Below are positions 53,129 through 61,541 of a stretch of 64,000 nt of DNA, piece by piece; within the stretch, counting starts at the first letter, position 1, and each line of letters starts with the position of its first letter. The notes under the pieces are model-generated. The model saw nothing but the letters and a program-made list of their open reading frames with translations, had not been told where the DNA came from and ran no database searches. The stretch lies in assembly GCA_963746265.1 (NCBI GenBank), contig CAVVAM010000002.1, positions 124,001-188,000 of the forward strand, in the 5' to 3' direction. The DNA comes from Ilumatobacter sp963746265. GTDB taxonomy: Bacteria > Actinomycetota > Acidimicrobiia > Acidimicrobiales > Ilumatobacteraceae. The translations under genes and the position numbers were made by a program.

Positions 53129-54357
53129 TGGGATGTTACGCCTCGGTACGCCGATCTCGAGCGTCGGCCGCGAATCAGTGCGAGCACGACCACGCCGGCG
53201 TGCGCACACATCAACCAGAGCGACAGCGCCGGGACTTCATCGACCATCCCCCTTGCAGCGACGACGACGCCGGTCACCGCAGCAGCGCCCCAGGCCACTG
53301 CGATCTGGGCGGATCTCCCCTCGACGACCAGCACCACCGTTGCGACGAGAGCGCAAGCTGCCAACACCGAAGCGGCCGACAGCATCGAGTAGCTGGCGTC
53401 GCCGATCTCGTCCTTGATCCCGAACACGGAACCGATCAGCGCATTCCCGAGCCACCACCCTCCGATCGCGGCAACGACACCTCCCACAACGGCGACACCA
53501 GCGATCCTTCGGCGTGTCGTGGCGATGAGCGCTGGTCGATCCGGTGCGTCGGCGAGCCGGACAGCGAGCTGCGGCACCAAAGCCTGCAGCACGACGAACG
53601 GCACTCGAACGCCGGTCAGGACCAGGAACAGAGCTGCGATCTCGGTCGACGAGCCCCCGGCCGCGCCGAGCAGGATCGGCGAACCGAACATGAACGCATA
53701 TGCAAGGAAACCGGCTGCGGCAGATGCGCCGAGCGCCCGCCCTGCCCGGACGTCGGTCGGCTGGTCGGCAGCGCCCGCTTCGGTCGACAGCGCGATGACG
53801 GCGAATCCGGACAGCAACGCCAGCGCAAACCACGGGGCGGAGCGAGCGGTCGCCACGAACAGGATCGTCACGCCGAGCCGGATGACGTTCTCGCCGGCGA
53901 TCGCAGCGCCGAGAAGGGCAGTACGTCGACGACGGGCGAGCACGCCCCGACAGACCCCGTTCAGCGCGGTGCCCAGCGGCAGGAGTGCCGCCGCCACCGG
54001 CCAGACCCAATCCGTCGAATGGAACAGTGTGTCTCGGTTGAGACGGGACACCACGCCGGTCGCAACTGCGAGCGCGAGCAAGGCGAACATGACGTTGGCT
54101 CCGCCACGGCCGAGCAGCGAGGTGACCCGTACGGGATGGATCGCAGCCCACTGCTGGAACGAGAACGTCAGCCCGGCAGCCATCACCGCCCAGATCGTCC
54201 ACAACTGAGCCAGCGGCGCCATCGCTTCCAGACCGAGGTGGCGCTGGCTCACGATGAGCGTGACGCCACCGGCGATGCCAGTGACCACTGCGGCAACCGC
54301 GGGTACCCACTGGCGGCTGGGACCGACAGCCGTTCGCGCCGGACTGCTGCCCGTCAC
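53125..54357 (-). CDS. Wzx-like polysaccharide flippase
   Basis: A 410-residue protein with about 12 hydrophobic helices and the MATE/oligosaccharyl-flippase layout: VPAVAAVVTGIAGGVTLIVS, LWTIWAVMAAGLTFSFQQWA, RGVLARRRRTALLGAAIAGE, RVPFVVLQALVPQLAVRLAD, and a C-terminal PALSLWLMCAHAGVVVLALI. Flippases of this type move undecaprenyl-linked repeat units or sugars across the membrane. The GTG start overlaps the stop of an aminotransferase remnant (GTGA), and its own stop overlaps a glycosyltransferase remnant. It is the only intact part of its cassette and may serve the lipid-linked sugar made by the cassette at 43.6-46.2 kb. Confidence 0.83.
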   Translation of the reverse strand: MTGSSPARTAVGPSRQWVPAVAAVVTGIAGGVTLIVSQRHLGLEAMAPLAQLWTIWAVMAAGLTFSFQQWAAIHPVRVTSLLGRGGANVMFALLALAVATGVVSRLNRDTLFHSTDWVWPVAAALLPLGTALNGVCRGVLARRRRTALLGAAIAGENVIRLGVTILFVATARSAPWFALALLSGFAVIALSTEAGAADQPTDVRAGRALGASAAAGFLAYAFMFGSPILLGAAGGSSTEIAALFLVLTGVRVPFVVLQALVPQLAVRLADAPDRPALIATTRRRIAGVAVVGGVVAAIGGWWLGNALIGSVFGIKDEIGDASYSMLSAASVLAACALVATVVLVVEGRSAQIAVAWGAAAVTGVVVAARGMVDEVPALSLWLMCAHAGVVVLALIRGRRSRSAYRGVTSQ

Positions 54358-54490
54358 GCGGTGATGTTCTCGGCAACCGTGAGGAACGCCTCGATCACTC
54401 GGACTTCTTCACGCTCGTCGAGCGACGTGGAGAGCGAATGCCGAAGCTTCGCCGCCGCCGGCAAGGGCGGATCGAAGCGGATCACATCGG
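54354..54490 (-). pseudogene. C-terminal remnant of a sugar aminotransferase
   Basis: The last about 40 codons (LSTSLDEREEVRVIEAFLTV, AENITA-stop) correspond to FYTSLDPQDQDTVIDAFLSV ANANS of the intact aminotransferase at 45075-46217. Everything upstream is gone, replaced by the promoter region of the divergent methyltransferase. The stop overlaps the GTG of the flippase, as in the other cassette. Confidence 0.65.
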
Positions 54491-54584
54491 GCTCGCTGGG
54501 ACGTGACGCTTCATGCCGCGAGTGTAGCCCGGTACCGCTCCGGGCCGGAGGGGCGGGACACACCCCAGTCGACCCTGCGAGTCG

Positions 54585-54590
54585 TATGAT
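54585..54590 (+). promoter_or_regulatory. Putative -10 box, leaderless layout
   Basis: TATGAT ends 8 bases before the GTG at 54599. It is close to the bacterial consensus and has the spacing of the other leaderless starts. Confidence 0.48.
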
Positions 54591-54598
54591 CCGACGCT

Positions 54599-55460
54599 GT
54601 GACGAGCCCACTGCAGCAACGACTCGAGGAGCAGATCGCCTCGTTCGATCTCGACGCGCTGGCCGCGACGATCTCGGCCGAGACCGGCGAGCACGTCGAG
54701 AACACGGCGAGCAAGTTGCGGACCTATGTCGCGGAGTCGCGAGTCGCACTCCGGCTGTGCGAGCAACATCTCCGGCCCGGAGTGAGGATTCTCGAGTTCG
54801 GGAGCGGGGTCGGGTTCTTCGCCGGGTTCCTCCATGACGAAGGCTACGACGTCGTCGAACTCGAGCCCGTCGGACAGGGCTTCGACTTCATCGGCGCGGC
54901 TCGCCGCGGCACTTCACACCTCGACCGGACCTGCACATCTCGACTTCGGCATCGAGGACATCGATCCCGAACGGCATGGCCGGTTCGACCTGATCTACTC
55001 GCTCAATGTCCTCGAGCACGTCGACAACTGGCGCCTGGCGCTGGATGCCGCCTGTCGCGTTCTCGGACCACGAGGCAAGTTGATCGTTTCGTGTCCCAAC
55101 TACTCGGTGCCATACGAGCCGCATCTGGGAATACCCCTGGTGCCGTTCCGCCCCGGGCTGACTGCTCGGCTGCTCCCGGGGCGCGTCACCGAGACCGGGT
55201 TGTGGAAGTCGCTCAACTGGGTCACGCATCGTCAGGTGCGCCGCTGGGCGGACCACCGGAAGGCGTCGATCACGTTCGAGCGTGGGTCGCTCACACGGGT
55301 GTCGAACCGGTTGAACGACGATCCGGAGTTTCGCAAGCGGCACGGCCCCCTGTTGAGAGCCACCGCGCGTGCACTACGGGTCACACGTGGCGATCGTGTG
55401 CTCGGAGCACTGCCGCCGGCGATGGTCACACCGATGGAATTCGTCGTCGAGACACGCTGA
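54599..55460 (+). pseudogene. Class I SAM methyltransferase, one frameshift
   Basis: GTG 54599 follows TATGAT. The first frame gives ISAETGEHVENTASKLRTYV and motif I ILEFGSGVGFFAGFLHDEGY, then breaks near 54905. There CGCCGCGGCACTT would need one G fewer to continue into ALHTSTGPAHLDFGIEDIDP. The second frame runs RFDLIYSLNVLEHVDNWRLA and PRGKLIVSCPNYSVPYEPHL to the stop at 55460. The product would be about 286 residues. It resembles methyltransferases that modify lipid-linked sugars. With one frameshift only, error or recent mutation are equally likely. Confidence 0.7.
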
Positions 55461-55491
55461 TCTCGGCCCCTGGGCATCGGCCCCGATCACG

Positions 55492-56250
55492 TCAGCCCGC
55501 GCGGACCCGTTCGAGCCAGCCCATGAGGATCGCCACCGCCCTCGGGTCGTGACGCAGCCGGTGACCGGCGCCCTGGAGCAGCGACAGCTCGGCGGAGCCG
55601 TGGGCCTGAGCGAGCTGCCGTGCATCGCTCGTCGGGACGCTTTCGTCGTCCTCGCCGTGCATGACCAGGAGCGGACGCGGGGCGAACCGTCGAGCGGCCG
55701 CCGTCGGCCGGAATCGACGGAATGCACGGGTCCAGTCGTCCATGCTCGCCGGAAACCCCGGGGTGCGGACGGCTCCGATGTCACGTGCGTGGTCGAGGAA
55801 CCGGCGTGGATGGTCCGCCCAGTCGTCGAAGTCCGCACGAGGCGACAGCAACGCCGCGGCGACGACCCGAGGGTCGTCGGCTGCCACGCAGATGGCGATC
55901 GAGCCGCCGGTGTTCGTGCCCACGAGCACGACGCTCGAGACCTCGAACGTCGTGATCAGGTGGTCGATGGCCGCGCGGAGGTCGTCGATCCATCCTTGGA
56001 GCGAGAAGTCGCCGGCGCTCGTACCGCACCCCCGGAACGTGAACGTCATGGCAGGCAGTCCGATCTCGATCGCGATCCGGTCGATGAGCTGGGGGAACGT
56101 TCCAGCAGACCGACGGGCGTCGATCGGCCCGATCGGGAACCCGTGGCAGAGGATCAGACCGGGGACGTCCGGCTCACGAGCGCCGCTGCCCGACGGCTCC
56201 TTGAGGTGGCACGCAAGGGTGAACGGGCCGCTCTTGAACGTGGAGTCCAC
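55492..56250 (-). CDS. Alpha/beta hydrolase-fold protein with altered nucleophile motif
   Basis: A 252-residue protein with the alpha/beta-hydrolase order: LILCHGFPIGP (oxyanion HG) near residue 33, MTFTFRGCGTSAGDFSLQGW, the nucleophile-elbow strand VVLVGTNTGGSIAI near 108, LLVMHGEDDESVP near 195, and AGHRLRHDPRAVAILMGWLE with the late His. The elbow reads GTNTG, where catalytic members have GxSxG, so the nucleophile Ser is Asn. The other triad residues are present. It is probably non-catalytic or has altered chemistry; the role is unknown. It ends 31 bases from the convergent methyltransferase gene and is followed upstream by the repeat-borne small gene. Confidence 0.82.
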   Translation of the reverse strand: MDSTFKSGPFTLACHLKEPSGSGAREPDVPGLILCHGFPIGPIDARRSAGTFPQLIDRIAIEIGLPAMTFTFRGCGTSAGDFSLQGWIDDLRAAIDHLITTFEVSSVVLVGTNTGGSIAICVAADDPRVVAAALLSPRADFDDWADHPRRFLDHARDIGAVRTPGFPASMDDWTRAFRRFRPTAAARRFAPRPLLVMHGEDDESVPTSDARQLAQAHGSAELSLLQGAGHRLRHDPRAVAILMGWLERVRAG

Positions 56251-56271
56251 CGCCGCCGACCCGATCGCCGC

Positions 56272-56496
56272 TCAGGCGCGGGGCTTGCGATGGATGCGGT
56301 GGCGTCCCGGCTTGGCCAGCGTGTAGCCACGGTTTCGGGCCTCCGCCAGGGTGTCGGGTGCGAACTGGATGCCGACTCCGGCGTCGACGAACTCGTTCAC
56401 CACCGCCTCGTCGGTCCACTCGTCGAGGTCGTACACGAACTGCGTTCGCTTGTCGCCGAGGAACCGGGCGTGCTCGAAGCGTGAGGGGCGATCCAT
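56272..56496 (-). CDS. Small conserved protein, copy 1
   Basis: A 74-residue protein with no recognised family: FLGDKRTQFVYDLDEWTDEA, then NEFVDAGVGIQFAPDTLAEA, and a basic C terminus RHRIHRKPRA. It is probably a compact alpha/beta cytoplasmic protein. ATG 56496 is preceded at 8 bases by TACGAT (56505-56510), a leaderless layout. An identical protein is encoded at 61017-61241. The single base difference between repeats falls inside the gene and is silent. Confidence 0.7.
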   Translation of the reverse strand: MDRPSRFEHARFLGDKRTQFVYDLDEWTDEAVVNEFVDAGVGIQFAPDTLAEARNRGYTLAKPGRHRIHRKPRA

Positions 56497-56514
56497 GACC
56501 GCACATCGTACGCG

Positions 56515-56546
56515 GAACGAGGGAGTGCGGTGGCACTCCCTCGTTC
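56515..56546. terminator. Hairpin within repeat copy 1
   Basis: GAACGAGGGAGTGC and its exact complement are separated by GGTG (14-bp stem, 4-base loop). The plus-strand side is followed by GCAATTTCTG, a weak T-run. It separates the small gene from the membrane protein gene upstream on the minus strand and could stop transcription in either direction. Confidence 0.55.
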
Positions 56547-56755
56547 GCAATTTCTGACTGATCGGGACCGAACACAACCGGCTCTGGCGATCGACTCGCT
56601 TACAACGACTGCGACACCGATCGAGCTGCGCATCGCGGCGAGCTGGCTCCGTCGCACTCCGTGTCTCCGGCCTCACCAGTCGGGCAATCGGCAGCGGCAC
56701 CATCGCGGTCTGCCGAATCAGGGCCCGGAGTCCGCCGCCGACTCGGAGGATGGCC

Positions 56756-58450
56756 TCAGGTGTGGTCGGCATCCACCTCGAAGATGATGAATTCGCCGAT
56801 CTCGAGGTCGGGTTCGTCTGAACTCCACGGATCGCTGCGGCGAGAAATTACGAGGTCGTCAGGTCCGACATCGACATCGCGTCCGGGGCCAGCCGTTCGC
56901 ACGAGTTGGTCCCCTGAGTCTCCGACCAATCGGATGGTGGCGAGGTCCCGACGGAGCACGTACGCCAGGTAGTTTCGGGACATGGCGTCACCGAAGTCGA
57001 GGAACACGTACCGGTCGTCGGCGATCTCGCGTAGCGCGTCCCGTTCGGACCACAGGATGGTCTCGGGTCGGGCCTCGACCCATCGTTTTGCCGAGATCGG
57101 ATCGGCGGGGAGTACAGCAGTCCCGAGGACCACCAGCGAGATCGTCATGACCCGCACCGCTCCCCCAGCCGGAAACCGCCGATGTGCCAGAACCGCCAGT
57201 GACATGAAGAGGAAGAACGGGAATACGAATGCGAGGTATCGCGTGTTGTAGTAGCCGAGAGGCTTCGTTTCGTGAGCGAGGATGTGCAGGACGACGAAGA
57301 GCGCGCTGGTGTAGATCGCCACGGCAGTGGCCGGTGCCTGGCCACGCGCCGTGATCACCGCAGCGGCAGACATCACGATCAGGACTGCGGGAATGATCCA
57401 CAGCAGGTGCAAGGCATAGACGCCGCTGTGCGGGAAGATCGTGAAACCTTCGATTGCACGAGGTACCCACATGTCCAGCATGTCGTTCCGAACGATCCGA
57501 CCGTCGACGAGTAGATAGCGGTCGCCTAGCAGATCGAACGCGAGTTGCTCAACGACGACGATGGCGACGGCTACGCCTGGAGCGATCATCGAGCGCCGAA
57601 GGGAGACCGCCCACAGGTCGTTTCGTAAGCGAGTGACGAGTTCCGCTGCAAAGACGCATGGGATGAGGATCATGAACGACGGTCGTCCGAGAACGGCGAG
57701 TCCGATCGCGACACCGATCAGCACCGACTGTCCTCGAAGTAGCGCCCAGACGACGAACAGCAGGAGCGCTGTGTTGAGCATGACGTCCTCCGCACTCGTG
57801 GCGAACAGTAGGAGATTGCCGGAAATCGCGGGGATGCATGCAACGACGGCAGCAGCCCAAGTTGAGAAGTCGAGTCGGCGGGCGATCAGATAGAGCAGTA
57901 ACACCACGATCGCGGCGCTAATCCCTTGCCACACGTAGGGATACTCGTAGAAGAGCAAGTGCGGTATGCGGCCCGCCGCATATGTGAACCGACTCGAGTC
58001 CCAGGTCAGGTAGTCAACCCAGTGGAAACGCGCATTGGTCAGATATCCGTTGTGCGGCGCCGCCAGCCAGCCGTACCAGAAGGCGGTACCAGCGGCCACC
58101 AATGACGCTGCGATCTTGCCTGATCGTGGCGCCGCGTCGCCCAATCGGCCCGCCCACCGCAGCGCCACTGTGCCACTGACGCCGACAGCGAGCAGGACGA
58201 GCCCCGTGCGCCGGAGGATTGTCGGAGCCACCAGGGAGAACGGCTCGAAATCGGTGCCGCGCGATGAGATCTCGGCACGACCGGGCAACAAGCCAGCAGC
58301 GATCTCGGCGAGGGGGCCAGCGAAGACGACCGTGAGGACGCCCACGAAGATCGCTGCGAGGGCAAGGCGCAGGATCCGGGGATAGCTCTCCGGCGGGTCG
58401 AGTTGGACATCGGCCAGCCGATCGACGGTCGGTGTTCCAGACGTGGTCAT
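56756..58450 (-). CDS. Polytopic membrane protein, putative GT-C-like glycosyltransferase (paralogue)
   Basis: A 564-residue protein with about 11 hydrophobic helices and a soluble C-terminal part (WSERDALREIADDRYVFLDF, ending LEIGEFIIFEVDADHT). It is strongly similar to the protein at 49441-51177: YGWLAAPHNGYLTNARFHWV, LTWDSSRFTYAAGRIPHLLF, CIPAISGNLLLFATSAEDVM, and AVLGRPSFMILIPC. By eye, its DNA is less GC-rich than the surrounding genes. ATG 58450 fits the similarity. It is the first gene of the block between the direct repeats, on the minus strand. A role in adding a polyprenyl-linked sugar outside the membrane is inferred from shape only. Confidence 0.75.
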   Translation of the reverse strand: MTTSGTPTVDRLADVQLDPPESYPRILRLALAAIFVGVLTVVFAGPLAEIAAGLLPGRAEISSRGTDFEPFSLVAPTILRRTGLVLLAVGVSGTVALRWAGRLGDAAPRSGKIAASLVAAGTAFWYGWLAAPHNGYLTNARFHWVDYLTWDSSRFTYAAGRIPHLLFYEYPYVWQGISAAIVVLLLYLIARRLDFSTWAAAVVACIPAISGNLLLFATSAEDVMLNTALLLFVVWALLRGQSVLIGVAIGLAVLGRPSFMILIPCVFAAELVTRLRNDLWAVSLRRSMIAPGVAVAIVVVEQLAFDLLGDRYLLVDGRIVRNDMLDMWVPRAIEGFTIFPHSGVYALHLLWIIPAVLIVMSAAAVITARGQAPATAVAIYTSALFVVLHILAHETKPLGYYNTRYLAFVFPFFLFMSLAVLAHRRFPAGGAVRVMTISLVVLGTAVLPADPISAKRWVEARPETILWSERDALREIADDRYVFLDFGDAMSRNYLAYVLRRDLATIRLVGDSGDQLVRTAGPGRDVDVGPDDLVISRRSDPWSSDEPDLEIGEFIIFEVDADHT

Positions 58451-58908
58451 CTCCGATCTACTGGCGAACGGTGTGGCTCGAGCACGCACAGCAGCCGATG
58501 TGTCGACCTGACGTTCTCGCAGTGAGCCGCCATCACGTACTGTGCTTCGCCGAAAGGTCCTTGTCCAGGCCCGACCGGTGAGCGCTCCGCAGGCGAGGAG
58601 CGTAGCAGTTCGCCGCGATGTCGACATGCTCGACAACTCGGTCGATCGAGCCATCGTGATGCACGAACCTCTCGGCGACGGCGGATCGAGGTCGTCCAAA
58701 CCCGAACAAATGGTCGCACAGCTTGATGGACATCGATGTATACACTACCGATGGCTCTGGGGGCACGATCTCGATCGGAACACGTACGTCGCGGGTCGAC
58801 GACCACCCTCGTTCAACGGCGGAGCGACACCAGTAGCCTCGCCGGCATGCAGCGAGACGAGTTGCGTCTTCCGACCTGTCCCATGGCAGTCGACGAACGG
58901 GGCCAGAA
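58451..58908. other. Divergent intergenic region, no gene recognised
   Basis: 458 bp between the divergent membrane protein and dehydrogenase genes. Short frames on both strands lack coding character and family similarity. The region presumably carries promoters for both directions; no box stands out. Confidence 0.4.
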
Positions 58909-59925
58909 ATGATTGACGCGCATGTGGCGCGCCTGAATGGGCCCCACGAGGTCGAGTTCGGCGTCGAGACGCTGAGCACAAACCCCGGTCCCGACGAGAT
59001 CGTGGCCGAGACACTGAAATCGGCGATTTCCGTCGGAACCGAGATCGCAGCCTTCGAAGGCATCGCTCCGCTCCGGCCAGGACCGATCTACCCCCGCGTC
59101 GTTGGCTACTGCAACGTCGCACGCGTGATCGCGACCGGACCCGACGTTGAGACGGTCGCTTCAGGAGACATCGTCGTGACCACGCAATCGCATCGGAGTG
59201 CGTTTCGCTGCGCCGAGTCAGCCGTTATCGGGCGAGTTCCCGCTGGCGTGACGCCGGGCGACGCCACGACGACGTACCTCTTTCACCTCGGATACTCCGC
59301 CCTGCTGGGCGCTGGTGTGTCCGCGGGGGACCACGTTGGGATTGTCGGGTTGGGCGTGCTCGGAATGGGCGCGATGGCATGCGCATCCCTGGCCGGGGCC
59401 CGGGTGTCTGGATTCTCCGCCCAGGATGTCGGGTTGGATCTCATCAGGGATTTTGGTGGAGAACTCGCCTTCCAGAAGGACCATCCTGCCGTCGCCGATC
59501 AATACTCCGACCACATCGGTCGTGCTGGCGCGGATTTGGTCATCCTCACCTCCGACCGGTGGGAGGACTATCTGCTCTCGTTGAAACTGCTTCGAAAGCG
59601 AGGCACGCTGGTGGTCCTCGGTTTTCCGGGCCGTGCCCGCGATCCAGCACCGTTCAATCCGCTCGACTCGCAGTACTTCTACGACAAGCAGCTGCGAATC
59701 CAGTCATCGAACTGGTCGAGCGAGCGGGACGCCAGCCCGGATCGACAGAGCGACATCCGACGCAGGAACTGTGAGTTTCTTCTCCACACGATCGCCGGCG
59801 GCAGACTCCCGGCCCGACAGATGCTCAGCGGCGAGTCACAATGGACCGACCTCGCGACCGTCTATGAACGTCTCAGTGCTCGAACGTCCGGCGAACTCAG
59901 CCACCTGCTTAACTGGAGGGAATGA
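58909..59925 (+). CDS. Zinc-type alcohol dehydrogenase-like oxidoreductase (MDR family)
   Basis: A 338-residue medium-chain dehydrogenase. A GroES-like N-terminal half (ETLKSAISVGTEIAAFEGIA, then YPRVVGYCNVARVIATGPDV) is followed by the nucleotide-binding HVGIVGLGVLGMGAMACASL (GxGxxG) near 140, and LLRKRGTLVVLGFPGRARDP. The usual structural-zinc cysteine cluster and the catalytic GHE motif are absent, as in the subfamily found with Gfo/Idh/MocA oxidoreductases in sugar and antibiotic clusters. It would oxidise or reduce a sugar or polyol with NAD(P). It overlaps the next gene by 4 bases. Confidence 0.8.
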   Translation: MIDAHVARLNGPHEVEFGVETLSTNPGPDEIVAETLKSAISVGTEIAAFEGIAPLRPGPIYPRVVGYCNVARVIATGPDVETVASGDIVVTTQSHRSAFRCAESAVIGRVPAGVTPGDATTTYLFHLGYSALLGAGVSAGDHVGIVGLGVLGMGAMACASLAGARVSGFSAQDVGLDLIRDFGGELAFQKDHPAVADQYSDHIGRAGADLVILTSDRWEDYLLSLKLLRKRGTLVVLGFPGRARDPAPFNPLDSQYFYDKQLRIQSSNWSSERDASPDRQSDIRRRNCEFLLHTIAGGRLPARQMLSGESQWTDLATVYERLSARTSGELSHLLNWRE

Positions 59926-60993
59926 GCGGGACCGCACTCACAGCAATGCTCATTGGCTGCGGCCGGATCGGCGCGCACACGGCTCCGCACCTTCGTGAGA
60001 GCCTGCCGGCCGTGTGGTTTCCCTACAGCCACCTCGATGCCGCAGCTGAGGTCGACGGATTGTCGGTGACTGCGGTCTGCGACCAGGATGAACACGCCGC
60101 CGAGTCGACAGCACAAATGAACGGCATTGCAGATTGGTTCACCGATGCCGAGACTGCAATCGCACAGATGCGACCCGACATCGTAATGGTCGCCACGAGG
60201 ATGGACGGCCGATCCGAGGTCATCGAGACCCGCGATCAGGCACGGAGTCCGAGGCCTGCATTTCGAGAAACCACTCGCTAGCACGGTGGCGGAGTGTCGG
60301 CGCACCATGGGACTAGCGGAGAGCGCCGGAGTCCAGTTGTCCTACGGCGCCGTTCGCCGTTACATGGATGTACCTCGAGCGGCCCTGGGGCTGATCAACT
60401 CAGGTGAGATTGGCGAACTTCGTCATATCTCGATCGAGTCCGGCGGTGGTGAACTCCTATGGGCCCATCCGCACAACTTCGATCTCATCACCTACTTCAC
60501 CGGGGTTCGACCGGTGGGCTCGGTGCAGGCGAGGCTGACCTTCAACCCGACCGCCTGGTCGGACCCGGTGCTCGATGCCGACCCCCGCGGGGACAGCTGC
60601 GACATCCACTTTGCGCACGGCCCGAGCGCATCGATCTCTGTTACCGGCGCCAGCTCGGTGCGGATCGCCTGCGACCGAGCTGAACTCGTGATCGGAGGGA
60701 ACACATCGTGGCTACAGGAGACGCCTCGGGGATCTCAGCTCACCGAATATCAACAACCGAACCATCGGCGCGTGGCCGTCACAATGAGCGGGCGCCGGCG
60801 TGCACTCGAGGAGCTCGCCACAGCGGTCCGTGGAGGCACGGCACAATGCCATACTCCGCAGGACATCCTGCGGTCGAATGAGCTCGGGTTGGCGTGCGCC
60901 TGGTCGGCCGTCAACGACGGCCGCGCGGTCGAGCTCGGGGCCATTCCGCCAGACTTTCGAGTGACTGGCCGCAAGGGCGATCTGTACGCGTGA
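59922..60993 (+). pseudogene. Gfo/Idh/MocA-family oxidoreductase, one frameshift
   Basis: ATG 59922 follows GGAGGG. The first frame has AMLIGCGRIGAHTAPHLRES (NAD motif), SVTAVCDQDEHAAESTAQMN, and RPDIVMVATRMDGRSEVIET, then stops at 60281. In the next frame, IRHGVRGLHFEKPLASTVAE (the EKP motif with the catalytic Lys) follows directly if ACCCGCG near 60233 is read with one C fewer. It continues to 60993 (GAVRRYMDVPRAALGLINSG, PHNFDLITYFTG). The product would be about 357 residues. It acts with the dehydrogenase gene, with which it overlaps by 4 bases. The homopolymer site makes sequencing error quite possible. Confidence 0.75.
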
Positions 60994-61016
60994 GTCATTG
61001 CCGACCCGATCGCCGC

Positions 61017-61241
61017 TCAGGCGCGGGGCTTGCGATGGATGCGGTGGCGTCCCGGCTTGGCCAGCGTGTAGCCACGGTTTCGGGCCTCCGCCAGGGTGTC
61101 GGGCGCGAACTGGATGCCGACTCCGGCGTCGACGAACTCGTTCACCACCGCCTCGTCGGTCCACTCGTCGAGGTCGTACACGAACTGCGTTCGCTTGTCG
61201 CCGAGGAACCGGGCGTGCTCGAAGCGTGAGGGGCGATCCAT
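61017..61241 (-). CDS. Small conserved protein, copy 2
   Basis: A 74-residue protein identical to that at 56272-56496, with the same TACGAT box 8 bases before the ATG. Both copies are intact. Function unknown; see copy 1. Confidence 0.7.
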   Translation of the reverse strand: MDRPSRFEHARFLGDKRTQFVYDLDEWTDEAVVNEFVDAGVGIQFAPDTLAEARNRGYTLAKPGRHRIHRKPRA

Positions 61242-61259
61242 GACCGCACATCGTACGCG

Positions 61260-61291
61260 GAACGAGGGAGTGCGGTGGCACTCCCTCGTTC
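61260..61291. terminator. Hairpin within repeat copy 2
   Basis: A second copy of the 14-bp-stem, GGTG-loop hairpin, identical to the one at 56515-56546. It lies between the small gene and the unrelated sequence beyond the repeat. Confidence 0.55.
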
Positions 61292-61541
61292 GCAATTTCT
61301 GACTGATCGGGACCGAACACAACCTGGTGTTCGCCGGTGGGACGAGATCCGGCAGCGTGTTCGGCGGGGGTTGGCGAGGATTCGCCAGGCCGTCCAGCCT
61401 GTTGACCTAGCGGCCAACCACCTCCAGGGTCCCGAAAGAACATTCACTCATCGTGTGGACCACCTCCTCTCTCTGGTGCAGACAGCTCAGCACAACCAGG
61501 ACCGTCGCGCCAAGCACGTTCGAGAATTTCTCGGCCGGCGT

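Larger units (their letters stand above)
56255..56579. repeat. 325-bp direct repeat, copy 1
   Basis: Identical to 61000-61324 except for one base (T at 56359, C at 61104). It contains a complete 74-residue gene on the minus strand, its TACGAT promoter box and a 14-bp-stem hairpin. The copies are 4745 bp apart, in the same orientation, and enclose the three-gene block 56756-60993. Confidence 0.9.
61000..61324. repeat. 325-bp direct repeat, copy 2
   Basis: Same content and orientation as copy 1 at 56255-56579, one base different. After this copy the sequence differs from what follows copy 1, so the two ends mark the borders of the enclosed block. Confidence 0.9.

Noticed and set aside
53056..54837. 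593-codon plus-strand open frame
   Set aside because: Shadow opposite the intact flippase; composition and lack of motifs argue against coding.
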